Shown here piece after piece: positions 8,190-16,688 of a stretch of 64,000 nucleotides of DNA. The translations under genes and the position numbers were made by a program. Origin of the DNA: BOG-938 sp035524315 (GTDB taxonomy: Bacteria; Pseudomonadota; Alphaproteobacteria; Caulobacterales; Caulobacteraceae); the NCBI GenBank assembly GCA_035524315.1, contig DATKPD010000079.1:8283-72282 (forward strand), read 5' to 3'. A model generated the notes under the pieces. That model saw only the letters and a program-made list of their open reading frames with translations. It searched no databases and was not told where the DNA came from. The first letter of the stretch is position 1. Each line of letters opens with the position of its first letter.

Positions 8190-9083
8190 CTATCGCGCGC
8201 CCGCGCCCAGGAACGCCAAGCCGGCCGCGAAGTCGCCCACCTCGAAATAGGCGCGCCGCACCTCGTCGCCCGCCGGGCCCGCGAACACGAAGTCCACGCC
8301 GATCGCTTCGCGCGGGTCGAGCGCGCTCAGGGCCTGGACGGAGGCGGCGGGAAAGCGGAAGGCGATGGCGCGGCTCGCGCCCTGGGGCAGCAGGGCCAGC
8401 TCGGCGGGCAGGCGCGCCTGGGCCAGCACCACCCGCTGCGCCTCGGCCGGCGGCAGGCGCGCGTAGAGCGGCGCGGCGCCCGTCAGATTGGCGATGTACG
8501 GCGTGGGCGCGCGCGTGGGATCGCGCAGCACCAGCCGCGCCGCGTAGGGCGTCTCGCCGTCGCTGAAGGCGCCCACGGCGGTCAGATAGGCCTGCGGGCC
8601 CTTGGCGGCGACGCCCAGGGTCATGCGGTCCAGGCCCACGTGCGCGCTCTGCGACAACCGCCATTCGCTGTTGACCACGCTCTGGCCGCGCACCGCGCGC
8701 CAATCGCCGAGGTCGCCGGGAAAGGTCATGGCGGTCAGGCTGGCGTAGGCCTTGAACGCCTGGCGCGCCCGGTCGGCCGCCGTGCGCACGTCCGCCCCGC
8801 CGCACGCCGCCGCCTTGGCTCGCGCCTGGGCCCGGCCCAGCGCCGCGTCCAGCGCCGCGGCCGATGTTCCGGCGCGCAGGGCGGTGTTGCGCGCCTGAAC
8901 CGCGCTGGCGGCGAGGGCGGCGGCGATGTCGGGCGTGAACAGGGCGCAGTGAGTATTGGCCGCGATCATCACCGCGCGTTCGTAGTAGAGCTCCGCCGCG
9001 CTCTGAGCCATGGCCGGCCCCGCGGCCGCGCCGAGCGCGACGCCGATCAGGGCCATAAGGCGAACGCGCCGGGGTGAAGACAT
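8190..9083 (-). CDS. Exported protein of unknown function
   Basis: A 297-residue protein whose first 26 residues form a Sec signal peptide (basic MSSPRRVR, hydrophobic core LMALIGVALGAAAG, cleavage after AMA). The mature part is Ala-rich with four predicted helices in the first half, two cysteines (about residues 45 and 93) that could form a disulfide, and a beta-rich C-terminal half. I do not recognise the family. The ATG at 9083 was chosen because it puts the signal peptide at the very N-terminus; an in-frame ATG at 9125 would add 14 residues. It converges with the DivJ-like gene and diverges from the DUF1491 gene. Confidence 0.72.
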   Translation of the reverse strand: MSSPRRVRLMALIGVALGAAAGPAMAQSAAELYYERAVMIAANTHCALFTPDIAAALAASAVQARNTALRAGTSAAALDAALGRAQARAKAAACGGADVRTAADRARQAFKAYASLTAMTFPGDLGDWRAVRGQSVVNSEWRLSQSAHVGLDRMTLGVAAKGPQAYLTAVGAFSDGETPYAARLVLRDPTRAPTPYIANLTGAAPLYARLPPAEAQRVVLAQARLPAELALLPQGASRAIAFRFPAASVQALSALDPREAIGVDFVFAGPAGDEVRRAYFEVGDFAAGLAFLGAGAR

Positions 9084-9174
9084 GGGACGGGGGACCGCTA
9101 AGGCCGAGCTTGACAGCGAGGCCATATGACTAGACCCAGGCGCGTTTCCGCTCCGTTACCCTCGGGAAGCCTTG

Positions 9175-9507
9175 ATGCTGCTGGCGACTGATGTCTGGGT
9201 GGGCGCCCTGATCCGCCGGGCCGAGATCGCCGGCGCCTTCGCCATGGTCGCGCGCAAGGGCGACGCCCGCGCCGGCTCGGTGGTGGTGCGCGCCATCAAC
9301 AGCCGCACCCGCCGCTCGCGCCTCTATACCGAAGCTTTCGGCGCCGATGGCGAGCGCATGTGGATGGAGCCCGTCGCCGACGGCGCGGAGGACGCCCTGG
9401 ACCGCTATGTGGAAAAGGCGCGCAGGGTCGATCCGGACCTGTGGGTGGTGGAGATCGAGGACGGCGAGGGCCGCCACTTCCTGACCGAGCCCGTAGCGAA
9501 GCCTTAA
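9175..9507 (+). CDS. DUF1491 family protein
   Basis: A 110-residue protein matching DUF1491, a small family restricted to alphaproteobacteria. Recognisable parts are VWVGALIRRAEIAGAFAMVARKGDARAG near the start, a middle strand with SRLYTEAFG, and DLWVVEIEDGEGRHFLTEP at the end. No catalytic residues or membrane segments are seen, and its function is unknown. TTG at 9172 precedes the ATG at 9175 directly; the ATG is preferred. It is followed 68 bases later by another small unknown gene. Confidence 0.82.
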   Translation: MLLATDVWVGALIRRAEIAGAFAMVARKGDARAGSVVVRAINSRTRRSRLYTEAFGADGERMWMEPVADGAEDALDRYVEKARRVDPDLWVVEIEDGEGRHFLTEPVAKP

Positions 9508-9574
9508 CCGCGTTCCTAAACCGGGACGAAATCGCTTCGTGCCATTCTGAGGGGCCTAAACACCGGGTCCCTTT

Positions 9575-9955
9575 ATGCATTTTCTGCTCAACGACGTCGT
9601 TTTCAAGGTCACCGCCGAAGATCTGGCCAATAGTCGGATCGGCTATCGGTTCGCGGCGATCGATTTCGACTTCGTTCAGATGCTGGGCCAGGAATTGTTC
9701 GCCGAGCACCCGCTGGTCCATCGCACCCATCCCGAGCGTGCGATCAAGCTCGCCGCCCTGATCCTATTCAAGGCGCCCTCGATCAATGCCGCTCTGTTCG
9801 TGGCGCCGTCGGAAAATTGCCGGCCGCGAGACGTCGCGGTGCGCTACGCCAGCCTCGACCTGCCGGTGATCGCCGCCCTGTCCGCCCTGCAGACGCGCGA
9901 GGCCCTGACCCCAACCATCGCCGACCGCCAGGTGTGGCGCCGGATGGCCGCCTAG
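9575..9955 (+). CDS. Hypothetical protein (small, soluble)
   Basis: A 126-residue protein with no signal peptide or membrane segment. The beginning MHFLLNDVVFKV and the mid-section LVHRTHPERAIKLAALILFKAPS are ordered and not low-complexity. Third codon positions are GC-rich as in neighbouring genes, which supports real coding. I do not recognise a family. The ATG at 9575 follows a weak GGGTCC site. The next gene, prfC, starts 76 bases downstream on the same strand. Confidence 0.68.
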   Translation: MHFLLNDVVFKVTAEDLANSRIGYRFAAIDFDFVQMLGQELFAEHPLVHRTHPERAIKLAALILFKAPSINAALFVAPSENCRPRDVAVRYASLDLPVIAALSALQTREALTPTIADRQVWRRMAA

Positions 9956-10031
9956 CCTTCAAAGGCCCGGCGGGGCCGGTTTGGCCGCTGGGCATTTGCC
10001 AGCGCCCCCGTGCCACGCTATTCGCGGCGCG

Positions 10032-11633
10032 ATGAGCCGTTCCTCCCCCGCCGCCGAGGCCGCGCGCCGACGCACCTTCGCGATCATCTCGCACCCCGAC
10101 GCCGGCAAGACCACCCTGACCGAGCACCTGCTGCTGGCCGGCGGGGCGATCCGGGCGGCCGGCGCGGTGCGCGCGCGCGGCGAGAACCGGCGCACCCGCT
10201 CGGACTGGATGAAGATCGAGCGCGAGCGCGGCATCTCGGTCTCGGCCAGCGTCATGTCGTTCGAGCACGATGGGTTGATGTTCAACTTGCTCGACACGCC
10301 GGGCCACGAGGACTTCTCGGAAGACACCTACCGCACCCTGACCGCGGCGGACGCTGCTGTCATGGTGCTGGACGCCGCAAAGGGCATCGAACCCCAGACG
10401 CTCAAGCTGTTCGAGGTCTGCCGCCTGCGCGACATCCCCATCGTCACCTTCATCAACAAGATGGACCGCGAGGCGCTCGATCCGTTCGAACTGCTCGACG
10501 AGATCGCCTCCAAGCTGGCCCTCGATCCCGCGCCGCTTTACTGGCCCGCCGGCTCGGGCGGCCGCTTCAAGGGCATGATCGACCTGCGCGCCCAGACCTT
10601 CCTGCCCTACGCCAAGAAAAGCGCCGACGAGCCCGAGGGCCATCCCGCCCCCGTGGGCCTCAAGTCCAATGCCGTGGTCCAGCACATCGACGCCGAGGCG
10701 CTGGAGGAGGCTCAGGAGGGCGCCGAACTGGTGCTGGGCGCCTCCAAGACCTTCGATCCGGAATCCTTCCTTGAAGGCCACATGACGCCGGTGCTGTTCG
10801 GCTCGGCCCTGCGCCATTTCGGCGTGGACGAGCTCTTGGCCGTGCTGGGCGCCTATGCCCCCGCGCCAAAGCCGGTCAAGGCCGAGCGCGGCGGGGCCGA
10901 GACCCACGTGGCGCCAGGCGAGGCCGAAGTGTCGGGCTTCGTGTTCAAGGTCCAGGCCAATATGGACCCCAACCACCGCGACCGCATCGCCATGCTGCGC
11001 CTCACCTCGGGCCGCTTCACCCGAGGCATGAAGCTCAAGGTCCAGAACACCGCGCGCCAGATCTCGATCAACGCCCCGATCATGTTCATGGCGTCCGACC
11101 GCGAACTGGCCGAGGAGGCCTTCGCGGGCGACGTGATTGGCGTGCCCAACCACGGCGTGCTGCGCGTGGGCGACAGTCTGTCGGAAACCGGCGCCCTGCG
11201 CTTCGCCGGCCTGCCCAACTTCGCCCCCGAAATCCTGCGCCGCGTGCGCGTGAAGGACCCGCTCAAGGCCAAGCACCTCAAGAAAGCGCTCGAAGGCCTG
11301 GCCGAAGAGGGCGTAACCCAGCTGTTCCGCCCCAGCTTCGGCTCGGACTTCATCGTCGGCGCGGTCGGCCAACTCCAGTTCGAGGTGATGCAGGACCGCC
11401 TGGCCAACGAATACCAGCTCGACGTGATGTTCGAGGCTTCGCCCTACGGCGAGGCGCGCTGGCTGACGGGCGCCAAGGCCGACCTGGAGGACTTCGCCGG
11501 CAAGCACCGCACCGCCATGGCCGAGGACATCGACGGCCAGCCGGTCTACCTGGCCAAATCGACCTGGGACATCAACTACGCCGCCGAGAAACACCCCAAG
11601 CTGGGCTTCCACCGGGCGAAGGAGCGGGGGTAG
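10032..11633 (+). CDS. prfC: Peptide chain release factor 3
   Basis: A 533-residue translational GTPase that recycles RF1/RF2 from the ribosome after peptide release. The G1 motif is in ISHPDAGKTTLTEHLL (near residues 18-33). Switch I reads ERERGISVSASVM, G3 is DTPGHEDFSEDTYRTL, and G4 is FINKMDREALDPFELL. Domain II and the RF3 C-terminal domain follow, with NYAAEKHPKLGFHR close to the end. The length is close to the 529 residues of E. coli RF3. The ATG at 10032 opens MSRSSPAAEAARRRTFAI; the frame upstream is not family-like. The gene is monocistronic. Confidence 0.96.
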   Translation: MSRSSPAAEAARRRTFAIISHPDAGKTTLTEHLLLAGGAIRAAGAVRARGENRRTRSDWMKIERERGISVSASVMSFEHDGLMFNLLDTPGHEDFSEDTYRTLTAADAAVMVLDAAKGIEPQTLKLFEVCRLRDIPIVTFINKMDREALDPFELLDEIASKLALDPAPLYWPAGSGGRFKGMIDLRAQTFLPYAKKSADEPEGHPAPVGLKSNAVVQHIDAEALEEAQEGAELVLGASKTFDPESFLEGHMTPVLFGSALRHFGVDELLAVLGAYAPAPKPVKAERGGAETHVAPGEAEVSGFVFKVQANMDPNHRDRIAMLRLTSGRFTRGMKLKVQNTARQISINAPIMFMASDRELAEEAFAGDVIGVPNHGVLRVGDSLSETGALRFAGLPNFAPEILRRVRVKDPLKAKHLKKALEGLAEEGVTQLFRPSFGSDFIVGAVGQLQFEVMQDRLANEYQLDVMFEASPYGEARWLTGAKADLEDFAGKHRTAMAEDIDGQPVYLAKSTWDINYAAEKHPKLGFHRAKERG

Positions 11634-11741
11634 GGCGGCTATCGTCAGCGAGTTTGCGCCAGCGATTGCCGCTGTCTCGACACGCGACATTTCCGCTCAA
11701 CTGTGATTGGCCTATGCTCAGGCCTATGCCATCATGGGTTT

Positions 11742-11975
11742 ATGAACGACTATCGTCACATCAAGCTGTTCAAGAACGGACGCAATCAGGCTGTTCGGAT
11801 TCCACGCGAGTTTGAACTGCCGGGCGACGACGCCATCATCCGGCGCGACGGGGATAAGCTCATCATCGAGGCTGCTCCGCCGCAGTCGCTGCTGGCGCTG
11901 TTGTCTCAGCTGTCTCCTATCGATGAGGATTTCTCCGATATCGACGACGCGCCGCCGTCGCCGGTCTCGCTTTGA
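11742..11975 (+). CDS. vapB: VapB-type antitoxin (SpoVT/AbrB fold)
   Basis: A 77-residue antitoxin. The first half is a swapped-hairpin AbrB/MazE DNA-binding domain (KLFKNGRNQAVRIPREFELP). The acidic, Pro-rich second half should wrap and neutralise the PIN toxin. Such pairs repress their own promoter, and the upstream 11640-11741 region is the place to look for the operator. The ATG at 11742 begins MNDYRHIK; the 13 codons upstream are not family-like. The stop overlaps the vapC start by four bases, the usual translational coupling of these modules. Confidence 0.92.
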   Translation: MNDYRHIKLFKNGRNQAVRIPREFELPGDDAIIRRDGDKLIIEAAPPQSLLALLSQLSPIDEDFSDIDDAPPSPVSL

Positions 11976-12373
11976 CCCGCTACCTTCTCGACACGAACAT
12001 TCTCTCAGACTTGGTGCGCAATCCCCAGGGACGGATCGCCGACCGCATAGCCGAGCTTGGCGAAGATGCGATCTGCACCAGCATTATCGTCGCGGCCGAG
12101 CTACGGTTTGGGGCCGCCAAGCGAGGCTCGCCACGCCTGACGCTCCAACTGGAGCGGATTCTCGGGGCGATCGAGGTCGAACCGTTCGACGCGCCCGCCG
12201 ATGCGGCTTACGGGGCCGTGCGGGCTCAACTCGAAACGGCCGGCTTGCCCATTGGCGGGAATGACATGCTGATCGCGGCGCACGCGCTGTCCGCGGGACG
12301 GGTTGTGGTGACCGACAACGAGCGGGAGTTCACGCGGGTCAACGGACTGCTCGTCGAGAATTGGCTGCGCTAA
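11972..12373 (+). CDS. vapC: VapC-type PIN domain ribonuclease toxin
   Basis: A 133-residue PIN-domain endoribonuclease, the toxin of the pair. The four acidic metal-binding residues are all present: Asp7 in LLDTN, Glu43 in AAELRFG, Asp98 in GNDMLIAAHAL and Asp115 in VVTDN. The IGGNDMLIAAHA form is close to the FitB/VapC group that cleaves initiator tRNA or other tRNAs. The start is TTG in a TTGA overlap with the vapB stop. The toxin looks intact, so the module should be active. Confidence 0.93.
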   Translation: MTRYLLDTNILSDLVRNPQGRIADRIAELGEDAICTSIIVAAELRFGAAKRGSPRLTLQLERILGAIEVEPFDAPADAAYGAVRAQLETAGLPIGGNDMLIAAHALSAGRVVVTDNEREFTRVNGLLVENWLR

Positions 12374-12452
12374 GGCCGCCCGAAAACTCGTCCCGACCTA
12401 CTACAGGTTTTTCCGCTTCAAAATTTGGCGGCGCCGCCGCGATTGGCCTCCG

Positions 12453-12911
12453 CTACAGCGCCAAATGAAAGAACTGGTTGAACGCGCTCGGCGCGTAGTC
12501 CGCGAACGCTTCGCCCTGGATGAAGCCCCGTCGGCGGTAAAGGGCCAGGGCCGGCTCGAAGGCGGGGCCGCTGCCGGTCTCCAGGCTCAGGCGGCGATAG
12601 CCGCGCCGCCGGGCCTCGCCGATGATGTGCTCCAGCAGCGCCGCGCCCACGCCCTGTCGCAGATGGCGCGGATCGGTGCGCATGGACTTGAGCTCGCCGG
12701 CCTCGCCGCCCAGGGCCTTGAGCGCGCCGATGCCCGCCAGGGCCTCGCCGCGCCACACCGACCACACGGTCACGTCCGTCCGCTGAAGGCCTGACAGGTC
12801 CAGGGCGAAGGAGTGTCCCGGCGGCGAGTCGGCCTGCATGCCCGAAAGGTGCAGCGCCAGGAGCGCGCGCACCGGCTCGCCGCTAAGATCGTCCTGGCGA
12901 ATATCGAACAT
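12453..12911 (-). CDS. GNAT family N-acetyltransferase
   Basis: A 152-residue acetyl-CoA-dependent acetyltransferase. The acetyl-CoA loop motif is in HLRQGVGAALLEHIIGEARRRG, preceded by the ELKSMRTDP strand and followed by FEPALALYRRRGF. This resembles the YsnE-like branch of GNAT enzymes; the acceptor is unknown. The ATG at 12911 lies 13 bases after the stop of the MFS exporter and is preceded by GAAGGG, so the two are probably one transcript. The GGCGGCGCCGCC palindrome near 12430 sits in the gap to the convergent vapC gene. Confidence 0.85.
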   Translation of the reverse strand: MFDIRQDDLSGEPVRALLALHLSGMQADSPPGHSFALDLSGLQRTDVTVWSVWRGEALAGIGALKALGGEAGELKSMRTDPRHLRQGVGAALLEHIIGEARRRGYRRLSLETGSGPAFEPALALYRRRGFIQGEAFADYAPSAFNQFFHLAL

Positions 12912-12924
12912 CGCGCCGCGCCCT

Positions 12925-14178
12925 TCAGCCCTTTTTCCGCTCGATGTTGGGCAGCAGCGCCGCAGCCAGCCCAAGCGCTGGCAGGAAGGCGCACAGGCGG
13001 TAGACATAGGCCACGCCGTGGCCGTCGGCGACCATGCCCAGCGCCGCCGCGCCCAGCCCGCCCACGCCAAACGAGAAGCCGAACGCCAGGCCCGAGACCA
13101 AGCCCACATGGCCGGGCGCCAGTTCCTGGGCGAACACCACCATCGCCGGAAAGGCCGAGGCCAGGATCAGGCCGATGATCACCGTCAGCGGCCAGGTCCA
13201 GATCAGCGGGACATAGGGCAAGAGCAGGGTGAAGGGCAGCACGCCCAGAATCGAGAACCAGATCACGTACTTGCGCCCGAAGCGGTCGCCGATCGGCCCG
13301 CCCGCCACCGTGCCCACCGCCACCGCCGCCATGAAGGCGAACAGGTGCAACTGGGCGGCCTGCACCGACAGGTGGAAGCGCTCGATCAGATAGAAGGTGA
13401 AGTAGCTCGTGATGCTCGACAGGTAGAGGTACTTGGAGATGATCAGCAGCATCAGCACCGCGATGCCGAACACCGCCGTGCGGGGCGGGATCGGCGGGCC
13501 GGCCGCCTTGGCCCTCTTGGCCGCCGCCAGCCGCTCCAGCCCATGGGTCTTGTACCATTGGCCCACGTTCCACAGCGTGGCGCACGACAGCAGGGCCAGC
13601 AGGGCGAAGGCCGCCAGGCTCGACTGGCCCCAGCGCACCACCACCAGCGCCGCCATCAGAGGGCCCAGCGCCTGGCCCGCGTTGCCGCCCACCTGGAACA
13701 CCGCCTGGGCCAGGCCGTGGCGCGAGCCGGCGGCCATGCGCGCCACGCGCGAGGATTCCGGGTGGAACACCGACGAGCCCATGCCCAGCAGGCCCGCGCC
13801 CGTCAACAGGATAGGATAGCTGTGCGCGAAGGCCAGCACCGTCAGCCCGGCCAGGGTGAACAGTGTGCCCCCCGGCAGGGCCAGGGGCGTGGGCCGCTTG
13901 TCGGCGTATAGACCCACCACCGGCTGCAGCAGCGAGGCGGTGCACTGGAACACCAGGGTCACCAAGCCGATCTGGCCGAAGTTCAGGCCGAAGTCGGACT
14001 TGATGTCGGGATAGATCGCCGGCAGCAGCGACTGCATCATGTCGTTGAGCATGTGGCAGAAGGCGACCGCCCCGATCACGCCGAACACCGTGGCGGTCTG
14101 GGCCTTGTTGCTCGGGTCCTGGGCCTGTCTGGCCGCCGCGGCGCCGTCGTCCGCCTCCGTCTTCGTCGCCACCGTCAC
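12925..14178 (-). CDS. fsr: MFS exporter, fosmidomycin-resistance (Fsr) type
   Basis: A 12-helix major facilitator of about 417 residues. Features seen are FCHMLNDMMQSLLPAIYP in helix 1, GLYADKRPTP after helix 2 (motif A), GMGSSVFHPESSRVAR in the first half, and GDRFGRKYV in the second-half motif A. Fsr proteins export fosmidomycin and related drugs; the native substrate is unknown. I chose the GTG at 14178, seven bases after GGAGCG. An ATG at 14208 is possible, but it coincides with a good -10 box. It heads a likely two-gene unit with the GNAT gene. Confidence 0.87.
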   Translation of the reverse strand: MTVATKTEADDGAAAARQAQDPSNKAQTATVFGVIGAVAFCHMLNDMMQSLLPAIYPDIKSDFGLNFGQIGLVTLVFQCTASLLQPVVGLYADKRPTPLALPGGTLFTLAGLTVLAFAHSYPILLTGAGLLGMGSSVFHPESSRVARMAAGSRHGLAQAVFQVGGNAGQALGPLMAALVVVRWGQSSLAAFALLALLSCATLWNVGQWYKTHGLERLAAAKRAKAAGPPIPPRTAVFGIAVLMLLIISKYLYLSSITSYFTFYLIERFHLSVQAAQLHLFAFMAAVAVGTVAGGPIGDRFGRKYVIWFSILGVLPFTLLLPYVPLIWTWPLTVIIGLILASAFPAMVVFAQELAPGHVGLVSGLAFGFSFGVGGLGAAALGMVADGHGVAYVYRLCAFLPALGLAAALLPNIERKKG

Positions 14179-14205
14179 TTTTCCGCTCCGTACGCCGGAG
14201 CCCGC

Positions 14206-14233
14206 CATATAGGCCGCTTTCGGCGCATGTAAA
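14206..14233 (-). promoter_or_regulatory. Candidate sigma-70 promoter for the fsr-like gene
   Basis: On the minus strand TTTACA (14233-14228) and TATATG (14211-14206) are separated by 16 bases. Transcription would start just inside an ATG that could otherwise be the fsr start. This is the reason for preferring the GTG at 14178. A TTGACA on the opposite strand at 14237-14242 has no fitting -10 box. Confidence 0.5.
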
Positions 14234-14351
14234 TTATTGACAGGCGTTAACCTTTCTCGCTCCGCTACGGCGTCGCCTTTGCTCCCCAAACGTTGAACCC
14301 GCGCCGGCAGTCCCGATGTGGGACAGCCCAGGGGCCGTCGGGAGTCGCCAG

Positions 14352-15719
14352 ATGTTCGAATTCAGCCGAGAATTGAAGCGCCTGCTGGTGACTGACGGTC
14401 CACGCGATGGGGTCACGCGCGGCGACGCCTCGCTGCTCGAAGTGCTAGACCTCACCCTGCTGCGCGCCGAAGCCCGCGCCGCCGACGTCGCCGCCGGCCG
14501 GGTCAGTGCGCGCGATCCCGCCCAGCGCCGGCTCGACGCGGCCCACGTGTGGCGCGAGCTGGCCCGCCGCACCGGCGACGTGATCGCCCTGCGCAAGGCC
14601 GCCGAGTCCGCCGAAAAGGCTGCTGACGGCTTCAAGCGCGACAACCGAGTAAAGGGCTGGGCCGCCGCCCGCTGCGCCCAGGCTGAGGCGGCCATGCTCG
14701 GCGCCGAACTTTACGGCGACGAGGGCCTCAACGCCGCCGCCGCCACAGCCCTGGCCGACGTGCGCAAGGCCGCGCCCTCCAGCGCCGCCGGGGCCGTGGC
14801 CTGCGCCCTCCAGGCGCGCCTCGCCGCCGCCCAGGCCCTCGCCGGAACCGACCCGGACGCCGTGCGCGCCGCCGCCTCTGGCTTCGACGCGCCGATCGCC
14901 GCGCTCGAGGGCCATCTGCGCGGGCGCGGCGTGGCCAAGGCCGAGGTCGCCGCCGTGATCTGCGACCGCGCCGAGGTGCTGATGGCCGCCGCCGCCCGCC
15001 TGAAGGACTACACCCTCTACGAGGACGCGATCCGCGTCCTCGACCGGCTGGCCCTGCGCCTCGACCCCGCGTATGAGCCCCTGACCTGGACCCGCGCGCG
15101 CGAACTGGCTGGCGCGGCGCGCGCCGCCATCGGCGAGATGCATGGCCTGATCGAAGATATCGCCGCCGGCGTGGAAGCCATGGTCGAGGCGCTCGACGCC
15201 GCCGGCCCCAACCACAGCCCGCTCGACTGGGCGCGGCTGCACCACGCCCTGGCCCTGGCCCTGCAGAACCTCGGCGAGGCCAGCGACTGCGACCGCGCGT
15301 TCGAGCATGCGCTGGGCGCCTACGACCGCGCCCTGGGGTCGATCCGCGACCAGCCGGCCCTGCTGCTGCGCGCCGCCATGGCCCACAATCGCGCCGGCTG
15401 CCTGGCGCGCCGGGCCGAGATGGCGGCCGATCCGGCCATGCTCGACGAGGCGGTGAACCTGCTGCGCTGCGAACTGGCGGCCGCCCCGCCCGCGCTCGAT
15501 CCGGTCGCCTGGGCGGTGGCCCAGGTCAATCTGGCCCGGCTCTACGAAGCCCGCTCGGCCCTGCCCGGCGCGCGCAAGGACGGCCGCAGCGCTGCCGTCC
15601 TGGCCCTCAGCGCCGCCCTGGACGTGTTCGGCGAACACGGCCTGCGCACCCTCTCCGACCAAGCCGCCCGAGCTCTGGCGCGCTTGACGGCGCCCGGGAC
15701 GCGGCCTGTGGCAGGGTAA
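14352..15719 (+). CDS. Large helical-repeat (TPR-like) protein of unknown function
   Basis: About 455 residues, extremely Ala-rich and helical. Repeated 34-residue-like helix pairs end in the form W..AR..LA.A, for example LDWARLHHALALALQNLGEA and AWAVAQVNLARLYEAR. This is the appearance of degenerate TPR repeats. The protein is cytosolic: no signal peptide is seen. The ATG at 14352 (MFEFSRELKRLL) is seven bases after GGGAG. Related proteins in Caulobacterales are unnamed. A similarly long frame exists on the other strand, but it shows shadow composition and no family features. Confidence 0.78.
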   Translation: MFEFSRELKRLLVTDGPRDGVTRGDASLLEVLDLTLLRAEARAADVAAGRVSARDPAQRRLDAAHVWRELARRTGDVIALRKAAESAEKAADGFKRDNRVKGWAAARCAQAEAAMLGAELYGDEGLNAAAATALADVRKAAPSSAAGAVACALQARLAAAQALAGTDPDAVRAAASGFDAPIAALEGHLRGRGVAKAEVAAVICDRAEVLMAAAARLKDYTLYEDAIRVLDRLALRLDPAYEPLTWTRARELAGAARAAIGEMHGLIEDIAAGVEAMVEALDAAGPNHSPLDWARLHHALALALQNLGEASDCDRAFEHALGAYDRALGSIRDQPALLLRAAMAHNRAGCLARRAEMAADPAMLDEAVNLLRCELAAAPPALDPVAWAVAQVNLARLYEARSALPGARKDGRSAAVLALSAALDVFGEHGLRTLSDQAARALARLTAPGTRPVAG

Positions 15720-15751
15720 GGCGCGACGCGGCTCGATGTAACGCGCGACCT

Positions 15752-15768
15752 CCCCCGCTTGCAGGGGG
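15752..15768. terminator. G/C hairpin between convergent genes
   Basis: CCCCC (15752-15756) pairs with GGGGG (15764-15768) around GCTTGCA. A second GGAGGGGGC downstream gives an alternative partner. It lies between the stops of the convergent genes ending at 15719 and 15812. There is no T-run, so it is a candidate bidirectional or Rho-assisted terminator. Confidence 0.4.
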
Positions 15769-15811
15769 GCGAAAGGTGGAGGGGGCTTGCCGGCGCACCC
15801 CGTCAACGCCA

Positions 15812-16645
15812 CTACCTGATCGTATAGGTGCTGGTCGTCTGGCCGTTGGCGTTGGTTGAGGTGGAGCCCGACGAACTGGTCCCGCTGTTGTAGTTGTAAG
15901 TGCGGGGCGGCGGGGCGGCGTCGGCCTGGTCCTGGCCGGCAAGGTCGATCGCGGGGCCGTCATCCTTGTTGTCGGCCATAGCCTGGGCCACGGTCGGGCT
16001 GAGGGCCAGGACCGAGGGCGCCGCAGCCGGGATCGGATCGGGCGTCAGGCCATATTCACGATGCAGCGAATAATAGCGCGGCCCGGATTCGCCGGCAGAG
16101 GCTGCCTGCGCCTGCGCCTGCGCCTGCGCCTGGGCCTGGGCTTGCGGCGCGGCGCCGGCCAGGGGCGGCGCCGCTGAGGGGGTGACGTAGCCCCGGTCGT
16201 ACAGGCTCGACGGCAGGCGTTGCGGCGGCGCGCTGGGCGCGACGCGGGCGATGGGCGCAGGCCGGGCCGGCGCGGCATCAGGTCTGGGCGTCGCAATCGG
16301 CGCGGGGGAAGGCGGCGCTGGCGCGCTCATGGGCGCCGGTTGCGAGGCCTGCCAGCGCGCGGGGTTGGCGGCGCGGATCGCCTGGCCGGTGCTGGTGTCC
16401 AGCAGGGCCGGGCCGCGCAGGCTGCCATCGTCGTCCTGGCGCCCGCGCAGGGGATCGACCTTGCCGGTCCAGGTCAGGTAGTTGACGGGGGTCGGACCGG
16501 CGCTCTTGGGGCCGCGCAGGCTGGCGCCGGCGGCGGGCAGGGGGCGTTGGGTCGGCGCGCCATAGCGGTCCTGCCCGCTCTGCGCGCGCGCGGCGGGGGC
16601 CATGGCGATCAGGCTCAGGACGGCGGCGGCGAGCATGGGGCGCAT
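15812..16645 (-). CDS. Secreted Pro/Ala-rich protein of unknown function with a Gln-Ala repeat
   Basis: A 277-residue protein with a clean signal peptide cleaved after ARA (residue about 21). The mature part is low-complexity: Pro/Ala-rich linkers, a run of seven Gln-Ala dipeptides near residues 168-181, and a Ser/Thr/Asn-rich tail (SGTSSSGSTSTNANG). A short ordered part near the start contains VNYLTWTGKVDP, and the middle has RYYSLHREYGLTPDP. No known domain is recognised. It could be a periplasmic or surface linker protein. The ATG at 16645 opens MRPMLAAAVLSL. It converges with the TPR-like gene. Confidence 0.72.
   Translation of the reverse strand: MRPMLAAAVLSLIAMAPAARAQSGQDRYGAPTQRPLPAAGASLRGPKSAGPTPVNYLTWTGKVDPLRGRQDDDGSLRGPALLDTSTGQAIRAANPARWQASQPAPMSAPAPPSPAPIATPRPDAAPARPAPIARVAPSAPPQRLPSSLYDRGYVTPSAAPPLAGAAPQAQAQAQAQAQAQAASAGESGPRYYSLHREYGLTPDPIPAAAPSVLALSPTVAQAMADNKDDGPAIDLAGQDQADAAPPPRTYNYNSGTSSSGSTSTNANGQTTSTYTIR
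16104..16145. repeat. Seven-unit hexanucleotide tandem repeat inside a coding region
   Basis: Four exact copies of GCCTGC are followed by GCCTGG, GCCTGG and GCTTGC. On the minus strand they encode alternating Gln and Ala. Because the unit is six bases, copy-number change would lengthen or shorten the repeat without a frameshift. Confidence 0.85.
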
Positions 16646-16688
16646 GGCCCGCGAGGCTAGGCCGGCGTGCTTAACCGCTCGTAAAGAC

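Noticed and set aside
9783..11690. A 635-codon minus-strand frame opposite prfC
   Set aside because: The plus strand carries an unmistakable RF3 with all GTPase motifs. The opposite frame is its codon shadow.
12428..12440. GGCGGCGCCGCC palindrome as a terminator for vapC
   Set aside because: Too short, no loop possible without melting the centre, and no T-run follows.
14445..15812. A 455-codon open frame on the minus strand opposite the TPR-like gene
   Set aside because: It is Gly/Gln/Arg-rich without any family feature, and the plus-strand frame has a ribosome binding site and regular helix repeats. At this GC content long shadow frames are expected.
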